From NCBI GenBank assembly GCA_043228905.1, contig JBHGNT010000008.1:16182001-16246000 (forward strand): a stretch of 64,000 nucleotides of DNA. Direction: 5' to 3'. The position numbers and the translations under genes are program-made. The notes below the pieces were generated by a model that searched no databases, was not told the DNA's origin, and saw nothing but the letters and a program-made list of their open reading frames with translations. Position 1 is the first letter of the stretch; each line of letters opens with the position of its first letter. Source of the stretch: Azolla caroliniana (Eukaryota; Polypodiophyta). Positions 1 through 10,001 of this stretch are shown here, piece after piece.

Positions 1-362
1 TTGTGTGCATTACTTTGTACTTTACACATTGTGTTTTCAATCTATGTGGCACATGATGAAGCATTTCTAGGAATTTGCATATGATGTTTAATGTTGATTC
101 ATAATTTTGCAAGTCATCAATTGTAAAGATAGTCATTGATCCCTTCTAGGATTAGAAACTATGTGTGCATGTATATTTTATATGTAAGGGTATTTGAAAT
201 GGGTGGTTATCAAAAAATATATTGGTAATAAGGGGTATTTTTTTTAATCTTTTTTTCTACACAAGGGTCACTAAAATATTAAAAAACATACGTATAAGGG
301 GTTTATAAATGATGTCATGAACGCACGTGATACAACCTTCTTATATATAGTGGAGTCCCCGG
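1..362. other. AT-rich spacer, no gene seen
   Basis: This stretch is AT-rich and has no open frame that resembles a protein family. It lies just beyond the broken end of the outer Copia element, so it is the flank onto which that element was truncated. No copy of the outer element's LTR is visible here, so its 3' LTR is missing rather than just outside a clear boundary. Confidence 0.6.
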
Positions 363-3124
363 GGTGCCACCCTTTTGTTGCTGCAAGCGCGATCACAGTT
401 CGAACTGTAGTCATCTTTGCTACAGGGGCAAAGGTCTCTTCGTAGTCAACACCGTATGTCTACATACCCCTTTGCCACAAGTCGGGCCTTGTACCGATGG
501 AAAGTGTCATCAGTGTTGTGCTTTACCTTGAAAATCCACCGGCATCCAATTGCCTTTTGGTGGTTTGAAGAAGGGACGAGATCTCATGTCTCGTTCTTGG
601 ACAGTGTTTGCATCTCCTCATTCATCATTTTGACCCATCTAGGGTCCTTCGTGCCTTTGGATTAGTTTTCCGGTTCTCAGACTATCGACACCTTCATTAT
701 GAATGCATAATGATATACCATGTAGTCGTGTAGCTGAATCGACGTGGTTCTCCTGGTGTCCTTATGATAGGCACATCCAATCTACCAAACTCACATCCAA
801 AAGTGAGTCATTTCATTTCCAACTGAGTCTTCATACTCAAGCATTTTGGCCTTCCCTTTGTCCTGTTTCAGACTCAGCCGCGACGTGCTTTGGTCGCCTT
901 GAGGCTCGAACAAGTGAGTCGATTCATTTCCAACTGAGTCTTCGTACTCAGGCATTTTGGCCTTCCCTTTGTCCTGTTTCGGACTTGGCCGCGACGTGCT
1001 TTGGTCACCTTGAGGCTCTTGTGGTCCACTCAACTTGGTTGAGATTGGACTTTCCTCTAATGTGAACCTCAGTCGATCATCCTCCTCCGCATCTCTGTCG
1101 AACTTGGTTTCGATTGTGTCAAATGGGGCTGATTCGACTGTATACCAGGATGCTGACTCGTCAAATACTACATCCCTACTCACTCGTGCCTTCTTGGTGG
1201 AAGGGTTGAAGCACTTATACCATTTTTCCTCGAGTGAGTACCTTACAAGTATACATTTCTCTGACTTGAGATCGAGCTTCTACCACATGTCATCGGGAAT
1301 ATGTACATATGCAATTGAATCGAATATCCTAACATGAAATAGATCTGGTTTCTTCCCATAGAACTTTTCGCAGGGGTTAACTTCGTGCACTCTTGATGTT
1401 GTGCAACGATTCATCAGCTAAACAGCCACATTCACCGCTTCGGCCCAATATGACTTTGGCACATGTTTCTTATTCATCATTGCCCTTGCCACCTCGAGTA
1501 TGTGCCGATTCTTGCGTTCGGCTACTCCGTTTTGCTGAGGTGTGTGTCGGCAAGTAAACTCCCGCCGAATTCCTTCTTGTGGAAGGTATGTTGTAAAGGC
1601 GGCGGAGAAGTACTACTTGCCGTCATCCGATCGAAGGCATCGGACATGCCGACCAGTTGCCTTTTCGACTTTATTTTTGAACCTTTGGAAGTGTCCAAAC
1701 ACTTCGCTCTTCTGCCGCATGGGGTAGATCCATGTATGTGTGGAGAAGTCGTCGATGAACGTTACGTAGTACAGGCAACCACCGGATGTTGTCGTCTAGG
1801 TTGGACCCCATACATTTGAATGTATTACATCCAGGATCCCTTTGCTTGTGTTCCTCTCCTTTGGGAATGGTTGTCGGTGTTGTTTGCCGAATTGACAAGC
1901 TTCGCAAACGTGTGCAATTTCCTTTCCAATGAAAGTTGGGAGTCCGGTGACAACTCCTTTCGACTGCATTCCCTTGAGCTTTTGGAGATTGATGTAGCAT
2001 ATCCTCTTGTGCCATAGCTCTATGTCGGCGTCGGCTCTCTAGGCCTTCGCATACATTGCCGAGATCATCCCATGAGAGTCGAGGATGAACATCCGACCTT
2101 CTCTCGGGCCGCGAGCGATAAGTCGGCCTTCTTTTTCAATGAAGCAACCTACATCGTTGAAGCAGACTTGCATGCCTTGTTTGACTATCTGGCCAACTGA
2201 GACCAAGTTCTTTGTTATTGTAGGAACATGCAGAACATTCTTGATGTATGTTTGATTTCCTTCTTACCCAAATGGGACATTGCGGATATGCTAAATGGGG
2301 TGAATTGTGTCATCCCCAGTTTCCGCATAGCCGGGTCGTTCGGGCTTCCATAGCTCCTTGAACCAATCCTCGTGGGATGTCCTGTGGTCGATGCGCTCGA
2401 GTCGACAAACCATACATCTTCTGGTTTGGAGGTGTTGGTCGGGTTTGAGGCTGTCATCGAGTGTGTTATGTGCCTCATCACAAACATTCCACCACTATTG
2501 TCGTAGTCTGAGTTGGAGGCATAGTTTGTGAGTTGTCAGCTTGTGGAGGCCGACTCACTCTTCTTTTCCCGACACTCTACCTCATAGTGGCTGAATTTAC
2601 CACAATATCCACACTAAGCGAGATTTTTTTGTCAGCTGGGTCCATCTTGATTACTCCCCCTTCTTCCGGACGCTCCGTCTCGCACGTTCGAGATGCCTTG
2701 TCGGTAATAGAAGTTGTGTTCTCGGGGTTGCTCTTGGTTGTGTCGGCCTTGGCCAAATCGGCCTCTTCTTCCCCGACCTTGTCCTCTTCCTCCATCGAAG
2801 TTCAAATAGAGAATTTTTCCTTGTTGCGTATTGCTACTTGTTCGAACATGTTTCTCCTCGACCAGCAACATCGACTGGAGATCAAAGAAGGAGGGAGGAT
2901 TCTCCCTCGCGAGGAAAGCCAACCGGATGGCCCTAAACTGAGGTGCTAAGCCTCCGAGGCAAATGTGCACCATTTCATCATCATCAATGCTAACATTGAT
3001 CGACCCGAGGGCATCGCACAACTCCTTGATGTTCAAGGTGTAGTTGTCGATTGACATGTTCGTGTGTTGTATACCGTTCAACTCTTGATGGAGTTGAAGC
3101 TTTCTTGCGGTTGTGTTGGCCACG
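363..3124 (-). pseudogene. Outer Copia polyprotein remnant: gag C-terminus to RT start
   Basis: The minus strand encodes, with many stops and frameshifts, the middle of a Copia gag-pol. From right to left it shows gag (NYTLNIKELCDALGSINV, then LARENPPSFFDLQSMLL, near 3120-2850), the protease region with WFVDSSAS near 2400, where the catalytic triplet reads D-S-S instead of D-S-G, integrase pieces near 2000-1380, the integrase to RT linker (SRDVVFDESASWY at 1183 and below), and RT starting FAPVAKM near 417. The gag frame continues directly from the 8838-9115 piece once the nested element is removed. The linker carries a 111-bp tandem duplication. The copy is clearly dead. Confidence 0.8.
803..1024. 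repeat. 111-bp tandem duplication in Copia linker
   Basis: Two adjacent units, 803-913 and 914-1024, are nearly identical. On the minus strand they encode two in-frame copies of a 37-residue segment containing GDQSTSR and KQDKGKAKM. The related Copia at 58656 has a single copy of this segment (STSRPSPKLDKCKEKM), so the duplication arose in this copy or its recent ancestor. Confidence 0.8.
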
Positions 3125-3129
3125 AAAAT
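3125..3129. repeat. Target site duplication AAAAT, left
   Basis: AAAAT precedes the left LTR at 3130 and recurs after the right LTR at 8838-8842. Five base pairs is the usual Copia duplication length, and the outer gag frame joins across it. Confidence 0.85.
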
Positions 3130-3512
3130 TGTAAAAGATTATGTGCGGAAGCAATAGAAAACCAAACACACAGAAAACACGCAGGTTTAATGGAGAGCTT
3201 GAGTATACACAGTACACAGGAGGGACAGAGAGAGAACAAACAAAGAACTTAATTCAAAAATGCTAACTCTGTCTGTACATACACCGTGCTCAGTGAGCAC
3301 CTTTTATACAAGCCCTGACAATCGGGCTGACATAAGTACTGACAGTACTTGACTGCTCATAAATGAGCCTTGACACTCACTCCCAAAACTATTCCTTACG
3401 AGGAATATCTCTCTAACGGCCTTTCGGTTTACGCACCGATACGGCCTCTCGTTACGCATCGGTCCTTGGCTTGCTCAGCCGATCCGGCCGATGTTGAGCT
3501 TGTCTCTCAACA
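3130..3512 (-). repeat. 3' LTR of nested Copia
   Basis: It starts TGTAAAAGATTATG and ends CTCTCAACA on the plus strand. It matches 8397-8837 except for a deletion of about 58 bp before the terminal GATCCGGCCGATGTT segment and scattered substitutions. Confidence 0.9.
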
Positions 3513-3757
3513 CTCCCCCTCAAGCTCAACTTGAGGCTCTTCCGGATCTTCCAGATCACCGCTCCTGTTCCTCCTGGCTCCACGCGTCACTCGCGTTCCT
3601 CGGCCTATTCGACTCCGCACGCTTCGACCCTTCCGTTCGGCTTGTCTGCTCCCTTGTTGTCGCAGTGTTGGCACTTCTCCCGCTCCCTTCTTTTCCGCTT
3701 GGCCCTTGGTTGATTCAGCGTATCTGAATCAAACATCTGAACCGACTCGGCTACCTC

Positions 3758-6700
3758 CTATTGGTTTTTGCTCTCGTCCGAGTTGGCTGTCTCCAACTCG
3801 TCTTCGGTCTTCTCGCCCTTGACGACGTCATCTCCCCCATGCTTGGTTGGCTTCAGCTCTTTCTTTTGGCTGCTCCCCTTATGTCCGCTTTCGGACTCTT
3901 CCGCGGATCCGCCCTCAGCGTCTTCAACAGGTCCGAAGTCAAATTCCTCATTCGACTCGGCGTCACGGTCTTTTCCGCTCCTTTCCTGCTCCCTTTCGTG
4001 GTCATCCGGGACGTCACTCCCCCTCAAGTTCGGCATGTCGAGGTGACGCAACCCAAGTGCACCCGAGAATTGCTGCAACTTGTCCAGACCAAGAGGCTTG
4101 GTGAAGATGTCGGCGGTCTGCCGATCCGTCGGAACATACTGAAGTTAGACTTCACCAAAAAGGACAAGCTCATGGACAAAATGGTAGTGCACCTCAATGT
4201 GCTTGGTCCGTGCGTGCAAAATGGGGTTCTTCATGAGTTGGATGCTGCTAAGGTTGTCGCAGTAGATCGGCGTCGGATCGGACACCTCCTCTTGCAGGTC
4301 CCTAAGTAGCCGCTTCAACCATATGGCTTTGCATGTCGCGACAACCGCTCCTCTATACTCGGCTTCGGTGCTCGACAGTGCAACTGTCGGCTCCTTCTTA
4401 CTGCTCCACGCTATCGCGGCACTTCCAACAGAGAACGTGTATCCGGACGTGGATCGACGATCGGCGGCGTTGCCAGCCCAATCAGCATCAGTGTAGCCGA
4501 CCAAGTGCGAGGTTGTATCGGTCCGATATAGCAGTCCCCGGTCCTTAGTGCCGCTTACGTACCGGAGTACGCGTTGTGCGCACTGAAGGTGTTCCTCGGT
4601 CAGTCGTGCCATGAACTGACTAATCACCCCAACCGGGTAGCTGAGATCTGGTCGGGTGATGGTCAAGTATATAAGGCTACCGACTATCTGTCGGAACCTC
4701 GTCGGGTCGCATACCTTTCCGGACTCAGGGCGAAGCTTGACGGTTCTATTCAGAGGAGTCAAGACGGACTTACAGTCGGCCATCCCGAATTTGAAGAGCA
4801 TATTCAGCACGTAATGACGTTGGCTAATCAGCCTTCAGGGGTGCGGATCAATTTGATCCCGAGGAAGTAATGAAGATCCCCCAGATCCTTCATGTCGAAC
4901 GACGCCGCAAGCTGGAGCTTCACGCGGTCGATTTCACCTAGGTCGGCGCTGGTGATGACCTAGTCATCAACATATATTAGAATACTAACCGGCCCGGGTC
5001 AACCTTTCCGGATGAACAGTGAGGAGTCTGATTTCGACGTCGCAAAGCCCATCCGACGTAGTTGCTATGTGATCTTCACGTTCCATGCACGCAGGGCTTG
5101 CTTTTGTCCGTAAAGGGACTTCTTCAATCGGCACACCGCCGAGGTGTTCGGTCCGGAGTGAAATCCGGGGGTTGTACCATGTACACCTGTTCCTCAAGCT
5201 CACCTTGCAAGAACGCATTCTTTACATCCATCTGATGTAAGTGCCACCCCTTTGCTGCAGCTACCGCGAGCAAAACACGGACGAGCGTCATCTTCGCGAC
5301 CGGCGCAAACATCTCACCATAGTCGATGTCGTGTTTCTACGCGTAGCCTTTCGCTACTAACCGGGCCTTGTATCGGTTGACCGAGCCGTCGGTGTTGTAC
5401 TTGACCTTGTACACCCACCTACATCTGATTGGCTTCACACCCTTCGATGCGTCAACCAGGTCCCAGGTCTCGTTTTCCGCCAATGCGTGCATCTCTTCCT
5501 CCATCGCGGCGCGCCAATTCGCGTCCTTAGCCGCTTCTGCTTAGCTCTCCGGCTCACGCACTTCCACTACATGGGTCATGTACACGTAATGGTGCGCCAT
5601 GTACTCATTATAACCGAACCGCACAACAGGGTTCTTCTGGCGGGTTGATTGGCATAATTGCTCATTAGCCGAGGTTGAGGCTTTCTTAGCCGATGTGGAC
5701 TTCGTCCTCGAGACCCATCATCGCTTCCCTCGAAGTTTGGCTCGTGTTGATCCAACTCGCTCCCATCCGTGCCGTAATCCGACACCTTTTTCTTCCCTTT
5801 TTCCTTGTGCATAAGCCATCTCCTCGGCTTCCTGCACGGGGAATGCACGATTGAGTCTCCACTACTCACTGGCTCTTCATCGGACTGGTTGAACCGACTC
5901 AGTCGTCCATTCGGTCCACTTAACCGAAACGAAATCGGACTCTCTTCGCGAGTCCCGATTTCAGGCTCATCCGGAGGCATCTCGGCCTCGCTGACCTCAT
6001 CGTCAAAACTTGGATTGGAGGTGAGGTCTGGAGTCAGAGGCAAGTACCAGGACGCGAACTCGTCAAATACAACATCGCGGCTCACGCGCGCTTGTTTGGT
6101 GCGAGGGTTATAACACTTATAACCCTTCTGCTCGTCCGAGTAGCCTACCAAGATACACTTCTCGGTTTTCGCATCCAACTTCCTCCTTTTCTCCTTCGGC
6201 ACATGCACATACGCAATGCTACCGAAAACTCTCAAGTGTCATAGGTTCGGCTTTCTTCCGAAATACAGCTCATGCGCTGACACTTTTTCTCCGATCCGAT
6301 TCTGGATGTATACCGCGGTTCTTACCGCCTCGGCCCAGTAGAACTTGGGCAAGCTCTTCTCCTCCAGCATTGCCCATGCCGCTTCCACAACCGACCGATT
6401 TTTCCTCTCGGCCACGCCGTTTTGCTCCGGCGTGTATCTACAACTGAATTCGCGCCGAATTCCCATCTGTTGTAGATAACCGTTGAGTTGACCGGAAAAA
6501 TACTCTTTTCTGCCATCCGACCTCAGGCACTTGATCTTTTTTTCTGTTTCCATTTCCACGAACCCTTTGAGGTCCCAGAAACAGTCGAAGACTTCGCTCT
6601 TCCTCTCAATGAGGTAGATCCACGTGTGCCGTGTGTAGTCGTCGATGAAGGAGACGAAATATTGGCCCCCGCCAAGGCTATTTTTTTTGTGTCGGCCCCC

Positions 6701-8300
6701 ACACATCGGAGTGTATCAAGTCGAGCTTGTTCCAGCTCCGGTTACGCTCGTTGGGGAAAGGAATTCGGTGTTGCTTCCCAAGTTGGCAGGCTTCACAAAT
6801 TTGTGCCTTCCGGCCACTAAATTTGGGCAATCCGAACACCACTTGTTTCGATTGCAGGTCTTGAAACCGATGGTAGTTGATGTGGCCTATCCGCTTGTGC
6901 CATAAGTCGATGTCCGACTCGACTTTTTGTCCCTTCGCGAACATTGCGGTGTCACCATCAGTGGAATCGAGGATGAACATCCTCCCATCTCTGCGCCCTT
7001 GCGCAATAACACGGCCTTCTTCCTCAATGAAGCACCCGAGGTGTGTAAACCGGACCTCCATCCCTTGGTCGTCGATCTGTCCGACCGATACCAAGTTCTT
7101 CGTGATTGTCAGAATGTGTAGCACGTTCATGAGTTTCCCTTTCTGCCCGACATGGCTCAAGGGAGCTTCTCCGACATTCGCGATCGGATGCGGAGTGTCG
7201 TCTCCGGTTGCGACTACTCCCGGTTGCATCGGTTTTTCCAGGTACGAGAACCACTCCTTATGGCTCCTCATGTGATTTGACGTGCCAGAGTTGACGTACC
7301 ACACCTCCTCCGACTTCGGGGTGATCTTCTTCATCGAGTTTGCTTTGTGTCTCCTCACGAAGACTGACCCTTTTCCGGCTTCTCCGGATCCTTTGGCGTA
7401 GTGCGATCGTTGCCGATTTCCTTTGTCGATCTGTCCGGAACCTATTCCAGACCCGGTTCTCTCCGAATCAGCGCGCTTTTTCCAGCACTCACTCTCCCTG
7501 TGGCCTTTCTTGCCACAGTACCAGCATTCCGCAGCGGATTTCCCTTGCCGGTTCTCGTCGCCTCGACTCCCCCTGTTTCCGGAGGGTCCGGAATTATTGT
7601 CGGCATCACTTCGGTGCCTTCTTCCTTGATCTCGTCGGCCGCCTCCATTGCGTACCGACTCGCCTTGTCCGCCACGATCACAGGGCCTATCTCCCTCCGT
7701 GTACAGCATCTTGTTGTCGGCATCCATGCTTGTCGACGCACCCGCGAGGTTCTCCTCTATAAGGAGCATCAACTGTAAGTCGAAAAACGACGGCGTATTC
7801 TCCCATGTACACATAGCAGTTCGGAATGTTCCGAACTTTAACACCAAACCCCCGAGACAGATCTAGACCATATCGCTTTCCTCGATGTTCACATCGATGG
7901 AAGCTAAGGAGTCGCATATGTCCTTGATCTTCCAGGTATAGTCAGCCACCGACAAATCGCGTTGTTGTAGGTTGCTCAACTCCAGTCGGAGCTTAAGCTT
8001 CCTGGCTATGGTGCTCGCGGCGAAGATCTTCTTCAGATTTTCCCACACACCCTTTGGCGTTTTTGCATCCCGAACATAGCTTAATAGTTGTTCGCCCACA
8101 CAAGACGCGAAACAGTACAACACTCTGCTCACCGATTGTTCCCACGCCAGGAAGTCTTTGTGTGTCGAATCGAGTGCTGTGTCATTTGCTCCATTGACAT
8201 AGCTCCAGTAACCGTGTCCGAGCAGGTACTGGTGCATCTTGTAAGACCAAGACGCGTAGTTGTTTCTGTTGAGCTTCTCCATCGGAAGCGAGCTAGCCAT
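3758..8300 (-). pseudogene. Nested Copia gag-pol polyprotein, several stops and frameshifts
   Basis: The likely start is the ATG at 8298-8300 (MASSLPMEKL), matching the start of its relatives. Gag ends in a zinc knuckle (CWYCGKKGHRESEC) near 7490. Protease lies near 7290, with VNSGTSNHM in place of the usual D-S-G. The integrase zinc region (LWHKRIGHI, CEACQLGKQ) is near 6900-6760 and the integrase core (YFVSFIDDY, LRSDGRKEYF, NGVAERKNR) at about 6670-6390. The RT piece FAPVAKM...[16 protein letters not shown] is at 5312-5190. RNase H (YTDADWAGNAADRRSTSGY, STEAEYRGA, YCDNLSSIQL) is at 4810-4145. After RNase H, in another frame, the coding sequence continues into a strongly acidic tail (4078-3758). 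The stops at 7863, about 6675, about 6238 and later rule out one product. Confidence 0.88.
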
Positions 8301-8384
8301 ACCTCTATCCATCAGTTTTACCTGTTCTTCTCGGTTGGTTTTTCTTTTCAAGCTATGTCGGCTGTAGAGGTTCTCAACCCTCGC

Positions 8385-8396
8385 GCTCTGATACCA
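8385..8396 (-). promoter_or_regulatory. Primer-binding site of nested Copia
   Basis: The minus strand reads TGGTATCAGAGC directly after the 5' LTR. This is the common plant Copia primer-binding site, complementary to the 3' end of initiator methionine tRNA. Confidence 0.9.
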
Positions 8397-8837
8397 TGTA
8401 AAAGATTATGTGCGGAAGCAATAGAAAACCAAACACACAGAAAACACGCAGGTTTAATGTAGAGCTTGAGTATACACAGTACGCGGGAGGGACAGAGAGA
8501 GAACAAACAAAGAACTTAATTCAAAAATGCTAACTCTGTCTGTACATACACCGTGCTCAGTGAGCACCTTTTATACAAGCCCTGACAATCGGGCTGACAC
8601 AAGTACTGACAGTACTTGACTACTCATAAATGAGCCTCGACACTGACTCCCAAAACTATTCCTTATGAGGAATATCTCTCTAACGGCCTTTCGGTTTACG
8701 CACCGATACGGCCTCTCGTTATGCACCGGTTTGTGTATCCGTTTTACGCACCGGTCCGGCCTAACCGATCAGTCCCAACCGATCCGGTCCTCGGCTTGCT
8801 CAACCGATCCGGCCGATGTTAAGCTTGTCTCTCAACA
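8397..8837 (-). repeat. 5' LTR of nested Copia
   Basis: It is 441 bp, runs from TGTAAAAG to CTCAACA on the plus strand, and is followed by the AAAAT duplication at 8838-8842. It is the fuller of the two LTRs of this element. Confidence 0.9.
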
Positions 8838-9115
8838 AAAATCTTCTTGAGGTTCCCCCACGCCTCCTTCGGCGTTTTGGCCTCTCGAATGTAACCGAGC
8901 ATGTGACCATGGACGTGTGATCCAAGGCAGTACAACACACGACTCGACGCTTTCTCCCAAGCTAGGTAGTCGGCATGTGTTGGGTTGGGTTGATTCTCGT
9001 TTGCCCCTTCAACATAACTCCAATAGCCTTGGTCGACAAGGTATTGGTGCATCTTGTACTCCCAAGATGCAAAGTTGTTTCTATCGAGCTTTTCGGTAGG
9101 AAGAGTGCTTCCCAT
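8838..9115 (-). pseudogene. Outer Copia gag N-terminus
   Basis: From the ATG at 9113-9115 the minus strand encodes MGSTLPTEKLDRNNFASWEY and continues to NLKKIF, where the nested element cuts in. The first codons after the cut, at 3124, continue with ANTTARKLQLHQELN. The same passage in the Copia at 58656 reads NLKKIFAANIVTQKLQL, so this is one gag split by insertion. Confidence 0.88.
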
Positions 9116-9261
9116 CTATGTGTTCATGTTGAGCTTCTTCTTCTTCTTCTTCTTGATGTGAACTATGCAAATGACTGCTATAGCGATCAGTCAGCTCTTG
9201 TCAAACGCAGAATCGGGCACAAAACACACAGAGGCTATGGGCTTTGATCAAGCAACCACGC

Positions 9262-9273
9262 GCTCTGATACCA
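9262..9273 (-). promoter_or_regulatory. Primer-binding site of outer Copia
   Basis: The minus strand reads TGGTATCAGAGC. It abuts the outer 5' LTR, of which only 6 bp (9274-9279) remain on this side before the plus-strand Copia begins. Confidence 0.85.
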
Positions 9274-9274
9274 T

Positions 9275-9279
9275 GTAAA
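9275..9279. repeat. Target site duplication GTAAA, left
   Basis: GTAAA precedes the LTR at 9280 and is repeated at 14778-14782 after the right LTR. The sequence belongs to the outer Copia LTR, which resumes at 14783. Confidence 0.9.
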
Positions 9280-9319
9280 TGTTGGGTTTTTCGGTCCCTC
9301 CGGATGGGATGTCCGGAGA

Positions 9320-9535
9320 TGAATGACGGCAGGCCTGGTTGCGGTTACGGAACCGGAGGATGAAGAGTACCCGGTTACGGAACCGGAGGATGAAGACCCC
9401 GGCTACGGAGCCGGATGACGAAGACCCGGCTACGGAGCCGGATGATGAAGACCCCGGCAACGGAGCCGGATGACGAGGACCCGGCTACGGGGCCGGATGA
9501 TGAAGACCCCGGTTACGGAGCCGGATGACGAAGTA
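9320..9535. repeat. GC-rich 27-28 bp minisatellite in Copia LTR
   Basis: About seven imperfect units with the core GGCTACGGAGCCGGATGA lie head to tail, alternating between 27 and 28 bp. The same array is in the right LTR (about 14126-14341). It sits upstream of the TATA box, in the expected U3 enhancer position. Confidence 0.85.
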
Positions 9536-9596
9536 CCCGGAGAGAGAGATCCGGATGCGGAGACTATATTTGTAAATAGCCCGAAAGTCATATGTG

Positions 9597-9604
9597 TATA
9601 AATA
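9597..9604 (+). promoter_or_regulatory. TATA box of Copia LTR
   Basis: TATAAATA lies in the LTR downstream of the minisatellite and about 370 bp before the LTR end. The copy in the 3' LTR is at 14403-14410. Confidence 0.7.
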
Positions 9605-9973
9605 TGACTTAGGGCAAACAGTTTAGTTGTTGCTCATTTTCTGTTTTCCACTTAGAGAGAGTGAAGAGAGCAGCCGAGAGAGAGAGAGAGTGAGAGAAAG
9701 ACGAAGAGGTCGTTGCCTCTGTGTATTACCGCCGCCTGTGGCGAAGACAGTGAGCTCAAGGTTGTTGCCTTGTGGCTTCACCATTGTACATCTCTGTTCA
9801 TAGTGATAGTTGGAGTTTGAGGACTCCCGTGGTTTTTTCCCATTTAGGGTTTTCCACGTAAAACATCCTGTGTATTTTTCTCTCTATTGTCTTCGTGCAT
9901 TTTTTTTTGTATTTCCCGTTTTCTGGAGTTGGTCCTATTCCTCGATTGCGGCCGAGCACTGTTGTTCAACAAG

Positions 9974-9985
9974 TGGTATCAGAGC
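9974..9985 (+). promoter_or_regulatory. Primer-binding site of intact Copia
   Basis: TGGTATCAGAGC starts two bases after the 5' LTR and can pair with the 3' end of initiator methionine tRNA. Confidence 0.92.
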
Positions 9986-10001
9986 ACGGTTAACACAGAA
10001 A

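Larger units (their letters stand above)
3130..8837 (-). mobile_element. Nested Copia LTR retrotransposon, minus strand, complete but decayed
   Basis: This is a whole Copia element inserted in the gag of the outer Copia. It has TG...CA LTRs at 3130-3512 and 8397-8837, a primer-binding site complementary to initiator methionine tRNA at 8385-8396, a purine-rich tract next to the 3' LTR (3513-3524) and AAAAT duplications at both ends. Internal order on the minus strand is gag, protease, integrase, RT, RNase H, as expected for Copia. Several stops and frameshifts make it non-autonomous. The left LTR is about 58 bp shorter than the right one because of a deletion near its end. Confidence 0.93.
9280..9971 (+). 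repeat. 5' LTR of intact Copia
   Basis: It begins TGTTGGGTTTTTCGG and ends TTGTTCAACA. Its first third is a minisatellite. A TATAAATA box at 9597-9604 is followed by a GA-rich stretch (about 9652-9700) likely to lie in the leader. It differs from the right LTR at about 9302 (G versus A) and about 9947 (A versus G). Confidence 0.95.

Noticed and set aside
9248-9460. Minus-strand frame rich in Gly-Ser-Val repeats
   Set aside because: It is a translation of the Copia LTR minisatellite, repeated identically at the other LTR.
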